Assembly (NCBI RefSeq): GCF_014650055.1
Contig: NZ_BMUF01000007.1
Location: 62,001-126,000, forward strand
Length of the DNA stretch: 64,000 bases
Reading direction: 5' to 3'
Source of the DNA: Streptomyces malachitofuscus
GTDB taxonomy: Bacteria > Actinomycetota > Actinomycetes > Streptomycetales > Streptomycetaceae
Shown here one piece after another: positions 17,215 to 24,849 of the stretch; within the stretch, counting starts at the first letter, position 1, and each line of letters starts with the position of its first letter. A model generated the notes under the pieces. The model was not told where the DNA came from. It made no database searches and saw only the letters and a program-made list of their open reading frames with translations. The translations under genes and the position numbers were made by a program.

Positions 17215-17257
17215 GAGAACTATTGCGCACCTTGCAGGGCTGGCCCACCCTGCACCT

Positions 17258-18406
17258 ATGACGCAGACCACAGACCACACTCCCGCAGCGACCACCCGGC
17301 AGGCCGACCCCTTCCCGGTCAAGGGAATGGACGCGGTCGTCTTCGCCGTGGGCAACGCCAAGCAGGCGGCGCACTACTACTCCACCGCCTTCGGCATGAA
17401 GCTGGTCGCCTACTCCGGACCGGAGAACGGCAGCCGCGAGACCGCCTCCTACGTCCTGGAGAGCGGCTCGGCCCGTTTCGTCCTCACCTCGGTGATCAAG
17501 CAGTCCACCGAGTGGGGCGCCTTCCTCGCCGACCACGTGGCCGCACACGGCGACGGCGTCGTCGACCTCGCCATCGAGGTCCCGGACGCGCGCGCCGCGT
17601 ACGAGTACGCCATCGAGCACGGCGCCCGCTCCGTCGCCGAGCCGTACGAGCTGAAGGACGAGCACGGCACGGTCGTGCTGGCCGCCATCGCCACCTACGG
17701 CAAGACCCGCCACACGCTGGTCGAGCGCAGCGGCTACGACGGCCCCTACCTGCCCGGCTACGTCACCGCCAAGCCGATCGTCGAGCCGCCGGCCCAGCGC
17801 TCCTTCCAGGCGATCGACCACTGCGTCGGCAACGTCGAGCTCGGCCGGATGAACGAGTGGGTCGAGTTCTACAACAAGGTCATGGGCTTCACGAACATGA
17901 AGGAGTTCGTGGGCGACGACATCGCCACCGAGTACAGCGCGCTGATGTCGAAGGTCGTGGCCGACGGCACGCTCAAGGTCAAGTTCCCGATCAACGAGCC
18001 CGCCATCGCCAAGAAGAAGTCCCAGATCGACGAGTACTTGGAGTTCTACGGCGGTGCCGGCGTCCAGCACATCGCGCTGAACACCAACGACATCGTGCAG
18101 ACCGTGCGCCAGATGCGGGCGTCCGGTGTCCAGTTCCTGGACACCCCCGACTCGTACTACGACACCCTCGGCGAGTGGGCGGGCGAGACGCGGGTGCCGG
18201 TCGAGACCCTGCGCGAGCTGAAGATCCTCGTCGACCGCGACGAGGACGGCTACCTCCTGCAGATCTTCACCAAGCCGGTCCAGGACCGGCCGACGGTCTT
18301 CTTCGAACTCATCGAACGCCACGGCTCCATGGGCTTCGGCAAGGGCAACTTCAAGGCCCTCTTCGAGGCCATCGAACGAGAGCAGGCCAAGCGCGGCAAC
18401 CTGTAA
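17258..18406 (+). CDS. hppD: 4-hydroxyphenylpyruvate dioxygenase
   Basis: 382 residues, the usual bacterial length. It converts 4-hydroxyphenylpyruvate to homogentisate in tyrosine degradation, in the cytoplasm, with one Fe(II). The metal triad is visible: H188 (IDHCVGN), H271 (GVQHIAL) and E350 (FFELIER). Two VOC-type half domains span about residues 25-165 and 180-340. The ATG at 17258 starts MTQTTDH; the frame is open a little further upstream but lacks a better start. There is no clear Shine-Dalgarno. The gene is monocistronic, followed by a repeat island, and faces an Lrp regulator. Confidence 0.95.
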   Translation: MTQTTDHTPAATTRQADPFPVKGMDAVVFAVGNAKQAAHYYSTAFGMKLVAYSGPENGSRETASYVLESGSARFVLTSVIKQSTEWGAFLADHVAAHGDGVVDLAIEVPDARAAYEYAIEHGARSVAEPYELKDEHGTVVLAAIATYGKTRHTLVERSGYDGPYLPGYVTAKPIVEPPAQRSFQAIDHCVGNVELGRMNEWVEFYNKVMGFTNMKEFVGDDIATEYSALMSKVVADGTLKVKFPINEPAIAKKKSQIDEYLEFYGGAGVQHIALNTNDIVQTVRQMRASGVQFLDTPDSYYDTLGEWAGETRVPVETLRELKILVDRDEDGYLLQIFTKPVQDRPTVFFELIERHGSMGFGKGNFKALFEAIEREQAKRGNL

Positions 18407-18884
18407 CCCACCCACAGCCACGACTCCCCACGGCCGGCCACCGCAGCAACCCCGCCCGGCCGCGTGCAGTCGCCGCCCATCGCGTGCCGCCGCCGCAGCG
18501 ACCCCGACCCGCCGTCTCCGCGGGCAGTCGCCGCCCATCGCGTGTCGCCGCCGCGGCGACCCCGACCCCCCGTCTCCGCGGGCAGTCGTGCCGCAGGGCG
18601 GCACGGGTGGGCGCGACGGCACCCCGTAAGCGCCGGGCTGCGCTACCTCCCCCCGGGCACATCGGCACCGGTGTGCTGCCCGGCCGGGGGTGGGTATCGC
18701 TCGCCGGCGCTTGCCGGGTGCCTCCCCCACTCTCGACTTCGCTCGAGCGGGAGGTACCCCCACCGCCCACCCGTGCCGCCCAAGCGGCACGACTGCCCGC
18801 AGCGGCGGCGGTGGCGGCGGTGGCGGCGGCGCGGCTGGGTGGCGGCACGACTGCCCGCAGCTGCGGCGGCTGCGTCGCGTGGGG
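18407..18884. repeat. Repeat island B (GC-rich direct repeats and inverted-repeat element)
   Basis: No gene is supported. Degenerate repeats of CCGCCCATCGCGTG with CTCCGCGGGCAGTCG fill 18425-18575, an inverted-repeat element occupies 18578-18800, and GGCGGC-rich tails run to the stop of the TPR gene. The order of modules matches repeat island A at 11527-12021, so the whole block, not only the hairpin, has been duplicated or spread. Confidence 0.8.
18578..18800. repeat. Inverted-repeat element, copy B
   Basis: The same 15-bp ends as copy A: GCGGGCAGTCGTGCC (18578-18592) and GGCACGACTGCCCGC (18786-18800). The left 140 bases are close to copy A base for base. The right half differs by an inserted palindrome (about 18722-18762, CTCCCCCACTCTCG ... 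GGGAGGTACCCCCA), which copy A lacks at that point; the outer right arm is uninterrupted, whereas copy A carries an insertion there. Confidence 0.75.
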
Positions 18885-20282
18885 CTAGTCGGATTCCGGG
18901 CCGGCCTGGACGGAGGGTTCGCCCAGCCGGTTCAGGGCCGCCTTCGCCTGCGGCACGCGCAGTGGTGAGAACCACGGGTTGATCTGCAGGGCCTCCCTCA
19001 GGTGCCGGCGGGCCGGTCCGTACCGCTCCAGGGAGCGTTCGATCATGCCCCGGTGGAACACGTACAGCGCACTGCGTACGCCGCCTCCCTGCGTCCCCTC
19101 GGTCGCCCGCACGGCGAACGGGAGGGCCTCCTCGTCGTCGCCGGCCCGGTGCAGCGCCCAGCCCAGCGCGTCCGCCACCTCCGTCGACGGCTGCCGCTTC
19201 CACTCCGCCCGGAGCCGCCGCACGGCAGCCTCCGCATCCCCGTGGTCCGCCTCGTAGCGGCCCAGCACCACCTCCTCGTCCGCCCCGTGCGCGGCCGCCG
19301 CCCGCACCCGCTCCCGCAGCAACCCGTACTGGACCCGCGCCGCCTGCTTCAGCCCCAGCGACTCGTACAGCTCGCCCAGCTCCAGCGCGTACTCCGGCCG
19401 CGGATGCTTCGCCAGCGCCACCCGGTACGCGCTCAGCGCCTCCGTCATCCGCCCCAGTGACGCCAGCGCCCTGCCCTGCCCGGCCTGCGCCGCCCGCTGC
19501 TCGGGGTCGATCCGCACCGCCTCCTGGAAGTGCCGCAGCGCGTCCTGGCGGTCGCCGCGTTCCCAGGCGAGCTGCCCGGCCCGCTCCAGATACGCCGCCC
19601 GTTCGGCGGGCTCCCCGGCGGCCGACACCGCGTCCGCGAGCTTCGCCGCCGCGTCCTCCCGCCAGCCCTTGTCCCGGTACACCGCCGCCGCCCGCGCCAT
19701 CACCGCGGGGCCGGAGCGCAGCTCCTTCAGCTTCTCCAGCAGCTTCCCGGCCTCCTCGTCGTCACCGAGCCCGGCGGACGCCTCGATCAGCAGCGGATAC
19801 GTCGTCCACCGCTTCGGCTCCAGCTTGCGCGCCGCCTCCCCCCACTCGCGCGCCTCGGCGAAGTCCCGCCGCGCGTTCGCCAGCGCCGCCAGCCCGCGCA
19901 GCGCCGGGGCGTTGCCCTTCGGCCGCACCTTCAGCGAGGTGCGCAGCGCCTTCTCGGCCCGCGACCAGTACGCCGGGTCCGCGAGCCGCAGACCCTGCTC
20001 CACCCGGGCCGCCCCGAGCACCGCCCAGGCCCGGGCGTCCTTCGGCTGCCGTTTCAGATGCCGCTCGCGCTCCTCGACCAGCGCCGCCAGGTCCACCAGC
20101 GCGGCCGGCACCCCGCTGGTGACCGCCGCCAGCGCCCGTGCCTCCGGAGTCGGCGCGGGCGGTGCTTCCTCCTCCCACGGCAGGAGGACCAGCACCCCGC
20201 CCAGCACGGCGCACCCGGCGGCCGAGGCGATCAGCGCGCGACCGCGCACCCTCCGCCGGGGCTCACGCGGCTTGTCGTCCAT
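18885..20282 (-). CDS. Membrane-anchored tetratricopeptide-repeat protein
   Basis: 465 residues from the ATG at 20282 (MDDKPREPRRRV); two earlier in-frame ATGs lie within a short direct repeat and are less likely. One membrane segment (about residues 16-36, ALIASAAGCAVLGGVLVLL) follows a basic N-terminus, so the rest is probably extracytoplasmic. From about residue 60 to the end, TPR-like helical pairs repeat, for example ARAWAVLGAARVEQGLRLAD and RQDALRHFQEAVRIDPEQRA. Partner and function are unknown. The gene is divergent from the GlcD-like oxidase. Confidence 0.8.
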   Translation of the reverse strand: MDDKPREPRRRVRGRALIASAAGCAVLGGVLVLLPWEEEAPPAPTPEARALAAVTSGVPAALVDLAALVEERERHLKRQPKDARAWAVLGAARVEQGLRLADPAYWSRAEKALRTSLKVRPKGNAPALRGLAALANARRDFAEAREWGEAARKLEPKRWTTYPLLIEASAGLGDDEEAGKLLEKLKELRSGPAVMARAAAVYRDKGWREDAAAKLADAVSAAGEPAERAAYLERAGQLAWERGDRQDALRHFQEAVRIDPEQRAAQAGQGRALASLGRMTEALSAYRVALAKHPRPEYALELGELYESLGLKQAARVQYGLLRERVRAAAAHGADEEVVLGRYEADHGDAEAAVRRLRAEWKRQPSTEVADALGWALHRAGDDEEALPFAVRATEGTQGGGVRSALYVFHRGMIERSLERYGPARRHLREALQINPWFSPLRVPQAKAALNRLGEPSVQAGPESD

Positions 20283-20336
20283 GGCGCACACAGTCATGGC
20301 GCACACTGTGCGTCACGCACCGCGTACGTACGATCA

Positions 20337-20352
20337 TCACACCCCGGTGTGA
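20337..20352. promoter_or_regulatory. Palindrome in the divergent TPR/oxidase promoter region
   Basis: TCACACCCCGGTGTGA is a perfect 6-bp inverted repeat with a 4-base centre, placed 55 bases before the oxidase and 55 bases before the TPR gene. GlcD-type genes are often regulated by GntR/FadR proteins that bind such short palindromes, but no regulator gene is adjacent. Confidence 0.4.
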
Positions 20353-20406
20353 CGCAGCTGCCCGCGCGGGGTTCACACCGATGGCCCCGGGTGCGACGCT
20401 GTGATC

Positions 20407-21816
20407 ATGAGCCGTATCGAAGCGCGACGCGATGAAGACACGGTGGCGGCCGGCCCTCTCGTCGACCGGCTGCTCGGCGGACTGCCCCCCGAGGCCGTCC
20501 TCACCGATCCCGACATCACGGTCTCCTACGCCAACGACATGGCGAGCTTCTGCCCGGCCGGCAGCCCCGCGGTGGTCGTCCTGCCGCAGACGGTCGAACA
20601 GGTCCAGCACGTCATGCGCACCGCCACCGAGCTGCGCGTCCCCGTCGTCCCGCAGGGCGCCCGCACCGGCCTGTCCGGCGCGGCCAACGCCACCGACGGC
20701 TGCATCGTGCTCTCCCTGACCAAGATGGACCGCATCCTGGAGATCAGCCCGGTCGACCGGATCGCCGTCGTCGAACCCGGCGTCGTCAACGCCACCCTCT
20801 CCCGCGCCGTCGGCGAACACGGCCTCTACTACCCGCCGGACCCCTCCAGCTGGGAGATGTGCACCATCGGAGGCAACATCGGCACCGCCTCCGGCGGGCT
20901 GTGCTGTGTGAAGTACGGAGTGACGGCCGAGTACGTCCTCGGGCTCGACGTCGTGCTCGCCGACGGCCGGCTGATGTCCACCGGCCGCCGCACCGCCAAG
21001 GGCGTCGCCGGATACGACCTGACCCGCCTGTTCGTCGGATCCGAGGGCTCCCTCGGCATCGTCGTCCGCGCGGTCCTCGCGCTGCGGCCGAAGCCGCCCG
21101 AGCAGCTGGTGCTGGCCGCCGAGTTCTCCTCCGGCGCCGCCGCCTGCGACGCCGTGTGCCGCATCATGGCCGGCGGCCATGTCCCCTCACTCCTCGAACT
21201 CATGGACCGTACGACGGTCAAGGCCGTCAACGACATGGCCCGCATGGGGCTCCCGGAGACCACCGAGGCGCTGCTGCTGGCCGCCTTCGACACCACCGAC
21301 CCGGCAGCCGACCTGGCCGCCGTCGGCGCGCTGTGCGAGGCTGCCGGCGCCACCCAGGTCGTCCCGGCCGAGGACGCCGCCGAGTCCGAGATGCTGCTCC
21401 AGGCCCGGCGGTTGTCCCTGGTCGCGCTGGAGGCGGTCAAGGGCACCACGATGATCGACGACGTGTGCGTGCCCCGCTCGAGGCTCGGCGAGCTCATCGA
21501 CGGCGTCGAGCGGATCGCCGAGAAGCACCGGCTCACCATCGGTGTCGTCGCGCACGCGGGCGACGGCAACACCCATCCGACGGTCTGCTTCGACGCCACG
21601 GACCCCGAGGAGTCGCAGCGGGCCCGGGAGTCCTTCGACGAGATCATGGCGCTCGGTCTGGAACTCGGCGGCACCATCACCGGCGAGCACGGGGTGGGCG
21701 TCCTGAAGAAGGAGTGGCTGGCGCGCGAACTCGGCCCGGTCGGACTGGAGATGCAGCGGGCCGTCAAGAAGGCGTTCGACCCGCTCGACATTCTGAACCC
21801 TGGCAAGCTCTTCTGA
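20407..21816 (+). CDS. FAD-linked oxidase, GlcD (glycolate/D-lactate dehydrogenase) family
   Basis: 469 residues. The VAO-type FAD domain is recognisable by VPVVPQGARTGLSGAA and TIGGNIGTASGG (about residues 75-165), and the C-terminal substrate domain by HAGDGNTHPTV and GEHGVGVLKKEWL. Members oxidise 2-hydroxy acids such as glycolate or D-lactate and pass electrons to quinone or other carriers; the substrate here is not certain. The ATG at 20407 is preferred over the in-frame GTG at 20401. It is monocistronic, and no GlcE/GlcF genes accompany it. Confidence 0.88.
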   Translation: MSRIEARRDEDTVAAGPLVDRLLGGLPPEAVLTDPDITVSYANDMASFCPAGSPAVVVLPQTVEQVQHVMRTATELRVPVVPQGARTGLSGAANATDGCIVLSLTKMDRILEISPVDRIAVVEPGVVNATLSRAVGEHGLYYPPDPSSWEMCTIGGNIGTASGGLCCVKYGVTAEYVLGLDVVLADGRLMSTGRRTAKGVAGYDLTRLFVGSEGSLGIVVRAVLALRPKPPEQLVLAAEFSSGAAACDAVCRIMAGGHVPSLLELMDRTTVKAVNDMARMGLPETTEALLLAAFDTTDPAADLAAVGALCEAAGATQVVPAEDAAESEMLLQARRLSLVALEAVKGTTMIDDVCVPRSRLGELIDGVERIAEKHRLTIGVVAHAGDGNTHPTVCFDATDPEESQRARESFDEIMALGLELGGTITGEHGVGVLKKEWLARELGPVGLEMQRAVKKAFDPLDILNPGKLF

Positions 21817-21930
21817 CCGCGAAGGTGCCCGAAAGGGGTGGGGTCCGGCCGGACGGGCGGTCAGGTCCCCGCTCGTCTGATAGATGTGGTTCCCCCCGAC
21901 CCACCCCTCGAGCAGATACGGGACGACGGA

Positions 21931-23349
21931 ATGAGTGCCCCTACCCCGGCCCCCGGTGACGACAGGCCCCGCGAAGGGTACTACCCGGACCCGTCCATTC
22001 CCGGATATGTCCGGTACTGGAACGGTGCCTCCTGGGTCCCGGGCACGAGCCGTCCGGCTCCGAAGGACGGGGAGTCGTTGGCCCCGCCGCCCGGCGCGGG
22101 ACCCGCGAGGCCCTCCGTCGAGGAGACCGGCCCGCACTTCTTCGACGAGGACCCGGTCGACGAACCGGCCCCGGCCTCCCCGTCCCCCGCGCCGTCGCCG
22201 TCCCCGGCCGAGTCCCAGCACGGCAGCCGGCCCGAACCCGCCTCGGCCTGGGGCGCCGACCGCTCCCGCCAGTCCGGCTTCGGCGGCGACCAGGACCGCA
22301 AGGTCTCCTGGGGCGCCGACCCGCGGGTGCCGCACACGCCCGCGGCGCCCGCACCGGAGACCGCGGCCGCGGGCGCCTCCGACACCCCCGACCCGGCCCC
22401 GGCCGCCGACGGCACCTTCGTCTTCCGCAGGCCCGCGGCCACACCTCAGCAGGCGGCCGACGCCGGCGCCGAGGACGAGGGCACGATGACCTTCCGCGCC
22501 GTCACCCGCACGGGACAGCAGGACGGCTCCGCCGCCGGACGGCCCGGGTTCGGCGCGGGCAAGGCCGCCGCCGCACGGGCCGCCTCCGCCCCGGCCCCGT
22601 CCGGCCCGCAGCAGGCGACCGCCCCGACCGTGCCGCCGCAGACCCCCGCCCCGGCCCGGCCCTCCGCGCCCGCGGCCTCCGCCCCCGCCGCCCCTGCGCC
22701 CGCCTCCGCCGCTTCCGGCTCGGCCCCCCTGACGAGCGGCCCCGGCGGCGGCCAGTCCTCCTGGGCGCAGCAGGTGCACCGGCTCGCCGGCGGGGAGGAG
22801 CCGCCCGTCGCGCCGTGGAAGCCGCCGGTCGACGACCCGTTCCAGGCCGCCGCCCGCCGCCAGGCCGCCGCCCGCCCCGCCCCACTCGGCAAGCGGCTGG
22901 CCGCCCGGCTGCTGGACACCGTCGTCCTCGGCGCCGTCACCGCCACGGCCGGTGTACCGCTCGGCATCAAGGCGATGGACCACATCGACGCGAAGATCGA
23001 GGCGGCCAAGCTCTCCGGCGAGACCGTCACGGTGTGGCTGCTCGACGGCACCACCTCGGTCCACCTCGGCATCGTCCTCGCCGTCTTCCTCCTGGCCGGC
23101 GTCCTCTACGAGGTGCTGCCCACCGTCAAGTGGGGCCGCACGCCGGGCAAGAAGCTGTTCGGTCTGGACGTGCGGGACATCGAGGGGCACGAGGCCCCGG
23201 GCCTCGGCGCGGCCCTGCGCCGCTGGCTGGTCTACAGCGTCCCCGGGCTGCTCGTCGTCGGTGTGGTCGGCGTCCTGTGGTGCCTGTTCGACAAGCCGTG
23301 GCGCCAGTGCTGGCACGACAAGGCCGCGCACACGTTCGTCGCCGGCTGA
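21931..23349 (+). CDS. RDD-family membrane protein with N-terminal DUF2510 motif
   Basis: 472 residues. Near the N-terminus (about residues 16-40) GYYPDPSIPGYVRYWNGASW is the short DUF2510 motif, common in actinobacterial membrane-associated proteins. Residues about 50-310 are low-complexity Ala/Pro-rich and probably disordered. The C-terminal 160 residues form an RDD domain with membrane helices (LGKRLAARLLDTVVLGAV, WGRTPGKKLFGLDVRD). RDD proteins are thought to be transporters, including Na+/H+ exchange. A second RDD gene follows 129 bases later in the same orientation. Confidence 0.82.
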   Translation: MSAPTPAPGDDRPREGYYPDPSIPGYVRYWNGASWVPGTSRPAPKDGESLAPPPGAGPARPSVEETGPHFFDEDPVDEPAPASPSPAPSPSPAESQHGSRPEPASAWGADRSRQSGFGGDQDRKVSWGADPRVPHTPAAPAPETAAAGASDTPDPAPAADGTFVFRRPAATPQQAADAGAEDEGTMTFRAVTRTGQQDGSAAGRPGFGAGKAAAARAASAPAPSGPQQATAPTVPPQTPAPARPSAPAASAPAAPAPASAASGSAPLTSGPGGGQSSWAQQVHRLAGGEEPPVAPWKPPVDDPFQAAARRQAAARPAPLGKRLAARLLDTVVLGAVTATAGVPLGIKAMDHIDAKIEAAKLSGETVTVWLLDGTTSVHLGIVLAVFLLAGVLYEVLPTVKWGRTPGKKLFGLDVRDIEGHEAPGLGAALRRWLVYSVPGLLVVGVVGVLWCLFDKPWRQCWHDKAAHTFVAG

Positions 23350-23478
23350 GCCCGGGCCGGCCGCACGCCCGGTGCGCGCAGGCCCCGGTACCGCGCACGC
23401 CCGGTACTCCGCAGTTCGGTACTCCGGACGGCCGCTCGCCGGATGCGGCCCCGGAGCGTTCACGGTCGACTCGGGGAC

Positions 23479-24138
23479 ATGACCACCGAACCGCCCCCCG
23501 GCTCCGGTCGGCAGCCGCCGGACGACGACCCGTTCAAGAAGCAACCCCCACCGGGCGGCCCCGGAGCCCCGGGGCCGGGCTCCCCGTACGACACCCCCGG
23601 CTCGGGCCCGTACGGAGGAGGCGGCGGCGACCCCTACGGCGGGGGAGGCCCGTACGGAGGAACCCCCGGGGCCTCCGATCCGCTCGCCGGCATGCCCCCG
23701 CTCGCCGACAGCGGCAGACGCACGCTGGCCCGCATCATCGACATGGTCCTCGTCGGCGCCGTCGTGGTGCTGCTCACGCTGCCGTTCGGAGTCGCCGAGT
23801 ACAACGTCGACGGCAACGACGTCAACGTCGGCAACGGCTTCGCGCAGTCCATCATCGCCGCCGTGCTCTTCATCGCCTACGACACCTTCATGACCGCCCG
23901 CTCCGGCCAGACCCTCGGCAAGAAGTGGCTGCGCATGCGGGTGGCCGACCTCGCCGACGGCTCGAACCCCTCCATGCAGACCGCGCTGACCCGCGCGGCC
24001 GTGCTGTGGCTGCCGTTCGCGTTCTGCTGCGCCTGCATCTGGACCGCGATCGCGGGTGGCTGGAGCTTCTTCGACCGGCCCTACAAACAGGGCCTGCACG
24101 ACAAGGCGGCACGGACGGTGGTGGTCAGCACCGGATGA
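23479..24138 (+). CDS. RDD-family membrane protein
   Basis: 219 residues. The first 75 residues are Gly/Pro-rich with repeated PYGGGG-type segments, followed by an RDD domain: RRTLARIIDMVLVGAVVVLL, then TLGKKWLRMRVADL, ending DRPYKQGLHDKAARTVVV. Predicted helices are at about residues 80-105, 115-135 and 175-195. The arrangement copies that of the upstream RDD protein but lacks DUF2510, suggesting an old duplication. Confidence 0.82.
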   Translation: MTTEPPPGSGRQPPDDDPFKKQPPPGGPGAPGPGSPYDTPGSGPYGGGGGDPYGGGGPYGGTPGASDPLAGMPPLADSGRRTLARIIDMVLVGAVVVLLTLPFGVAEYNVDGNDVNVGNGFAQSIIAAVLFIAYDTFMTARSGQTLGKKWLRMRVADLADGSNPSMQTALTRAAVLWLPFAFCCACIWTAIAGGWSFFDRPYKQGLHDKAARTVVVSTG

Positions 24139-24159
24139 GGCGGGAGGCGACCGGAGCCG

Positions 24160-24459
24160 TCAGGACGCGGCCCGTTCGTGCACCGGCTCCCGCACCTTCT
24201 CCCGCACCGGGGAGGGGACGGTCGCCCGGACCGGCTCCGGCGCCGCCGCGGGACGTTGCACCGCGACGGGCCGCCGCCGGGGCGCGAGGAGCGGAGCCGT
24301 CATGGCCACCAGGAGTCCGAGGGCGAGTGCCGAGACGGCGATCACCGCGATGGCGAGGGGCGAAGTCGCCCCGGACAACAGCAGCATGGTGAACGTCGCG
24401 AAGATCACGGCGCACGAACCGTAAGCGAGCTGAGCGACAGTAGGACGGGGCATGGCCAT
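24160..24459 (-). CDS. Small two-helix membrane protein, unknown function
   Basis: 99 residues. Two hydrophobic segments (about 11-30 and 33-58) are followed by a basic, Pro-rich cytoplasmic tail. The upstream sequence CGAGGACACG gives a reasonable ribosome binding site for the ATG at 24459. It converges on the second RDD gene. I do not recognise the family beyond its general occurrence as a hypothetical in Streptomyces. Confidence 0.6.
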   Translation of the reverse strand: MAMPRPTVAQLAYGSCAVIFATFTMLLLSGATSPLAIAVIAVSALALGLLVAMTAPLLAPRRRPVAVQRPAAAPEPVRATVPSPVREKVREPVHERAAS

Positions 24460-24849
24460 CGTGTCCTCGGAAGTCGGGGGCTGTCGGCCTGGCTTTCCAC
24501 CGGTTCAAGGGCTTTCCGCCAAGCGACTCTAACCGCGAGCGTGCCCGAGGGGAACGGACAGTAAGCGTGACCTAACCGACAGGGCCGGTGCACAGGGGGC
24601 GCACGGAGTCATGGCGTCCATCCAGTGGACGGTTGCACGCGCCCGTCGGGGTTTCGCGCGGATGTGTCCGGAAAGCGAACCGTGGCTCCGCATAGTGCAG
24701 TTGAACTGTCCAAGTCAAGGTCTGTTTTTTCTGCCGAACCTCTAGTCAAATGTCGTCACTTGACTACACGCGTTGATCACGTGCGCGCGGGACCTTCCAT
24801 TAGGGGAACCTCCTTCGTCCGCGCGTACGCACGCGGGAGGGGATCTCAA
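24460..24849. other. Long intergenic regulatory region before the secreted M6 protease
   Basis: 390 bases without a supportable gene. The right half is less GC-rich than its surroundings and holds a T-run at 24724-24730, three AGTCAA motifs and the operator-like inverted repeat listed separately. A purine-rich GGGAGGGGA (about 24835-24843) is the ribosome binding site of the protease gene. The left part holds the promoter of the divergent small membrane protein. Confidence 0.5.
24743..24766. promoter_or_regulatory. Inverted repeat upstream of M6 protease gene
   Basis: TAGTCAA (24743-24749) and TTGACTA (24760-24766) form a perfect 7-bp inverted repeat with a 10-base spacer. A third copy of the core, AGTCAA, is at 24713-24718. 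TTGACT also resembles a -35 box, but no convincing -10 follows at 17 bases. Likely a regulator binding site for the protease promoter. Confidence 0.5.

Noticed and set aside
21187..24099. Minus-strand frame of about 970 codons opposite glcD and the RDD genes
   Set aside because: Low-complexity Gly/Arg sequence, shadow of Ala/Pro-rich linkers on the plus strand.
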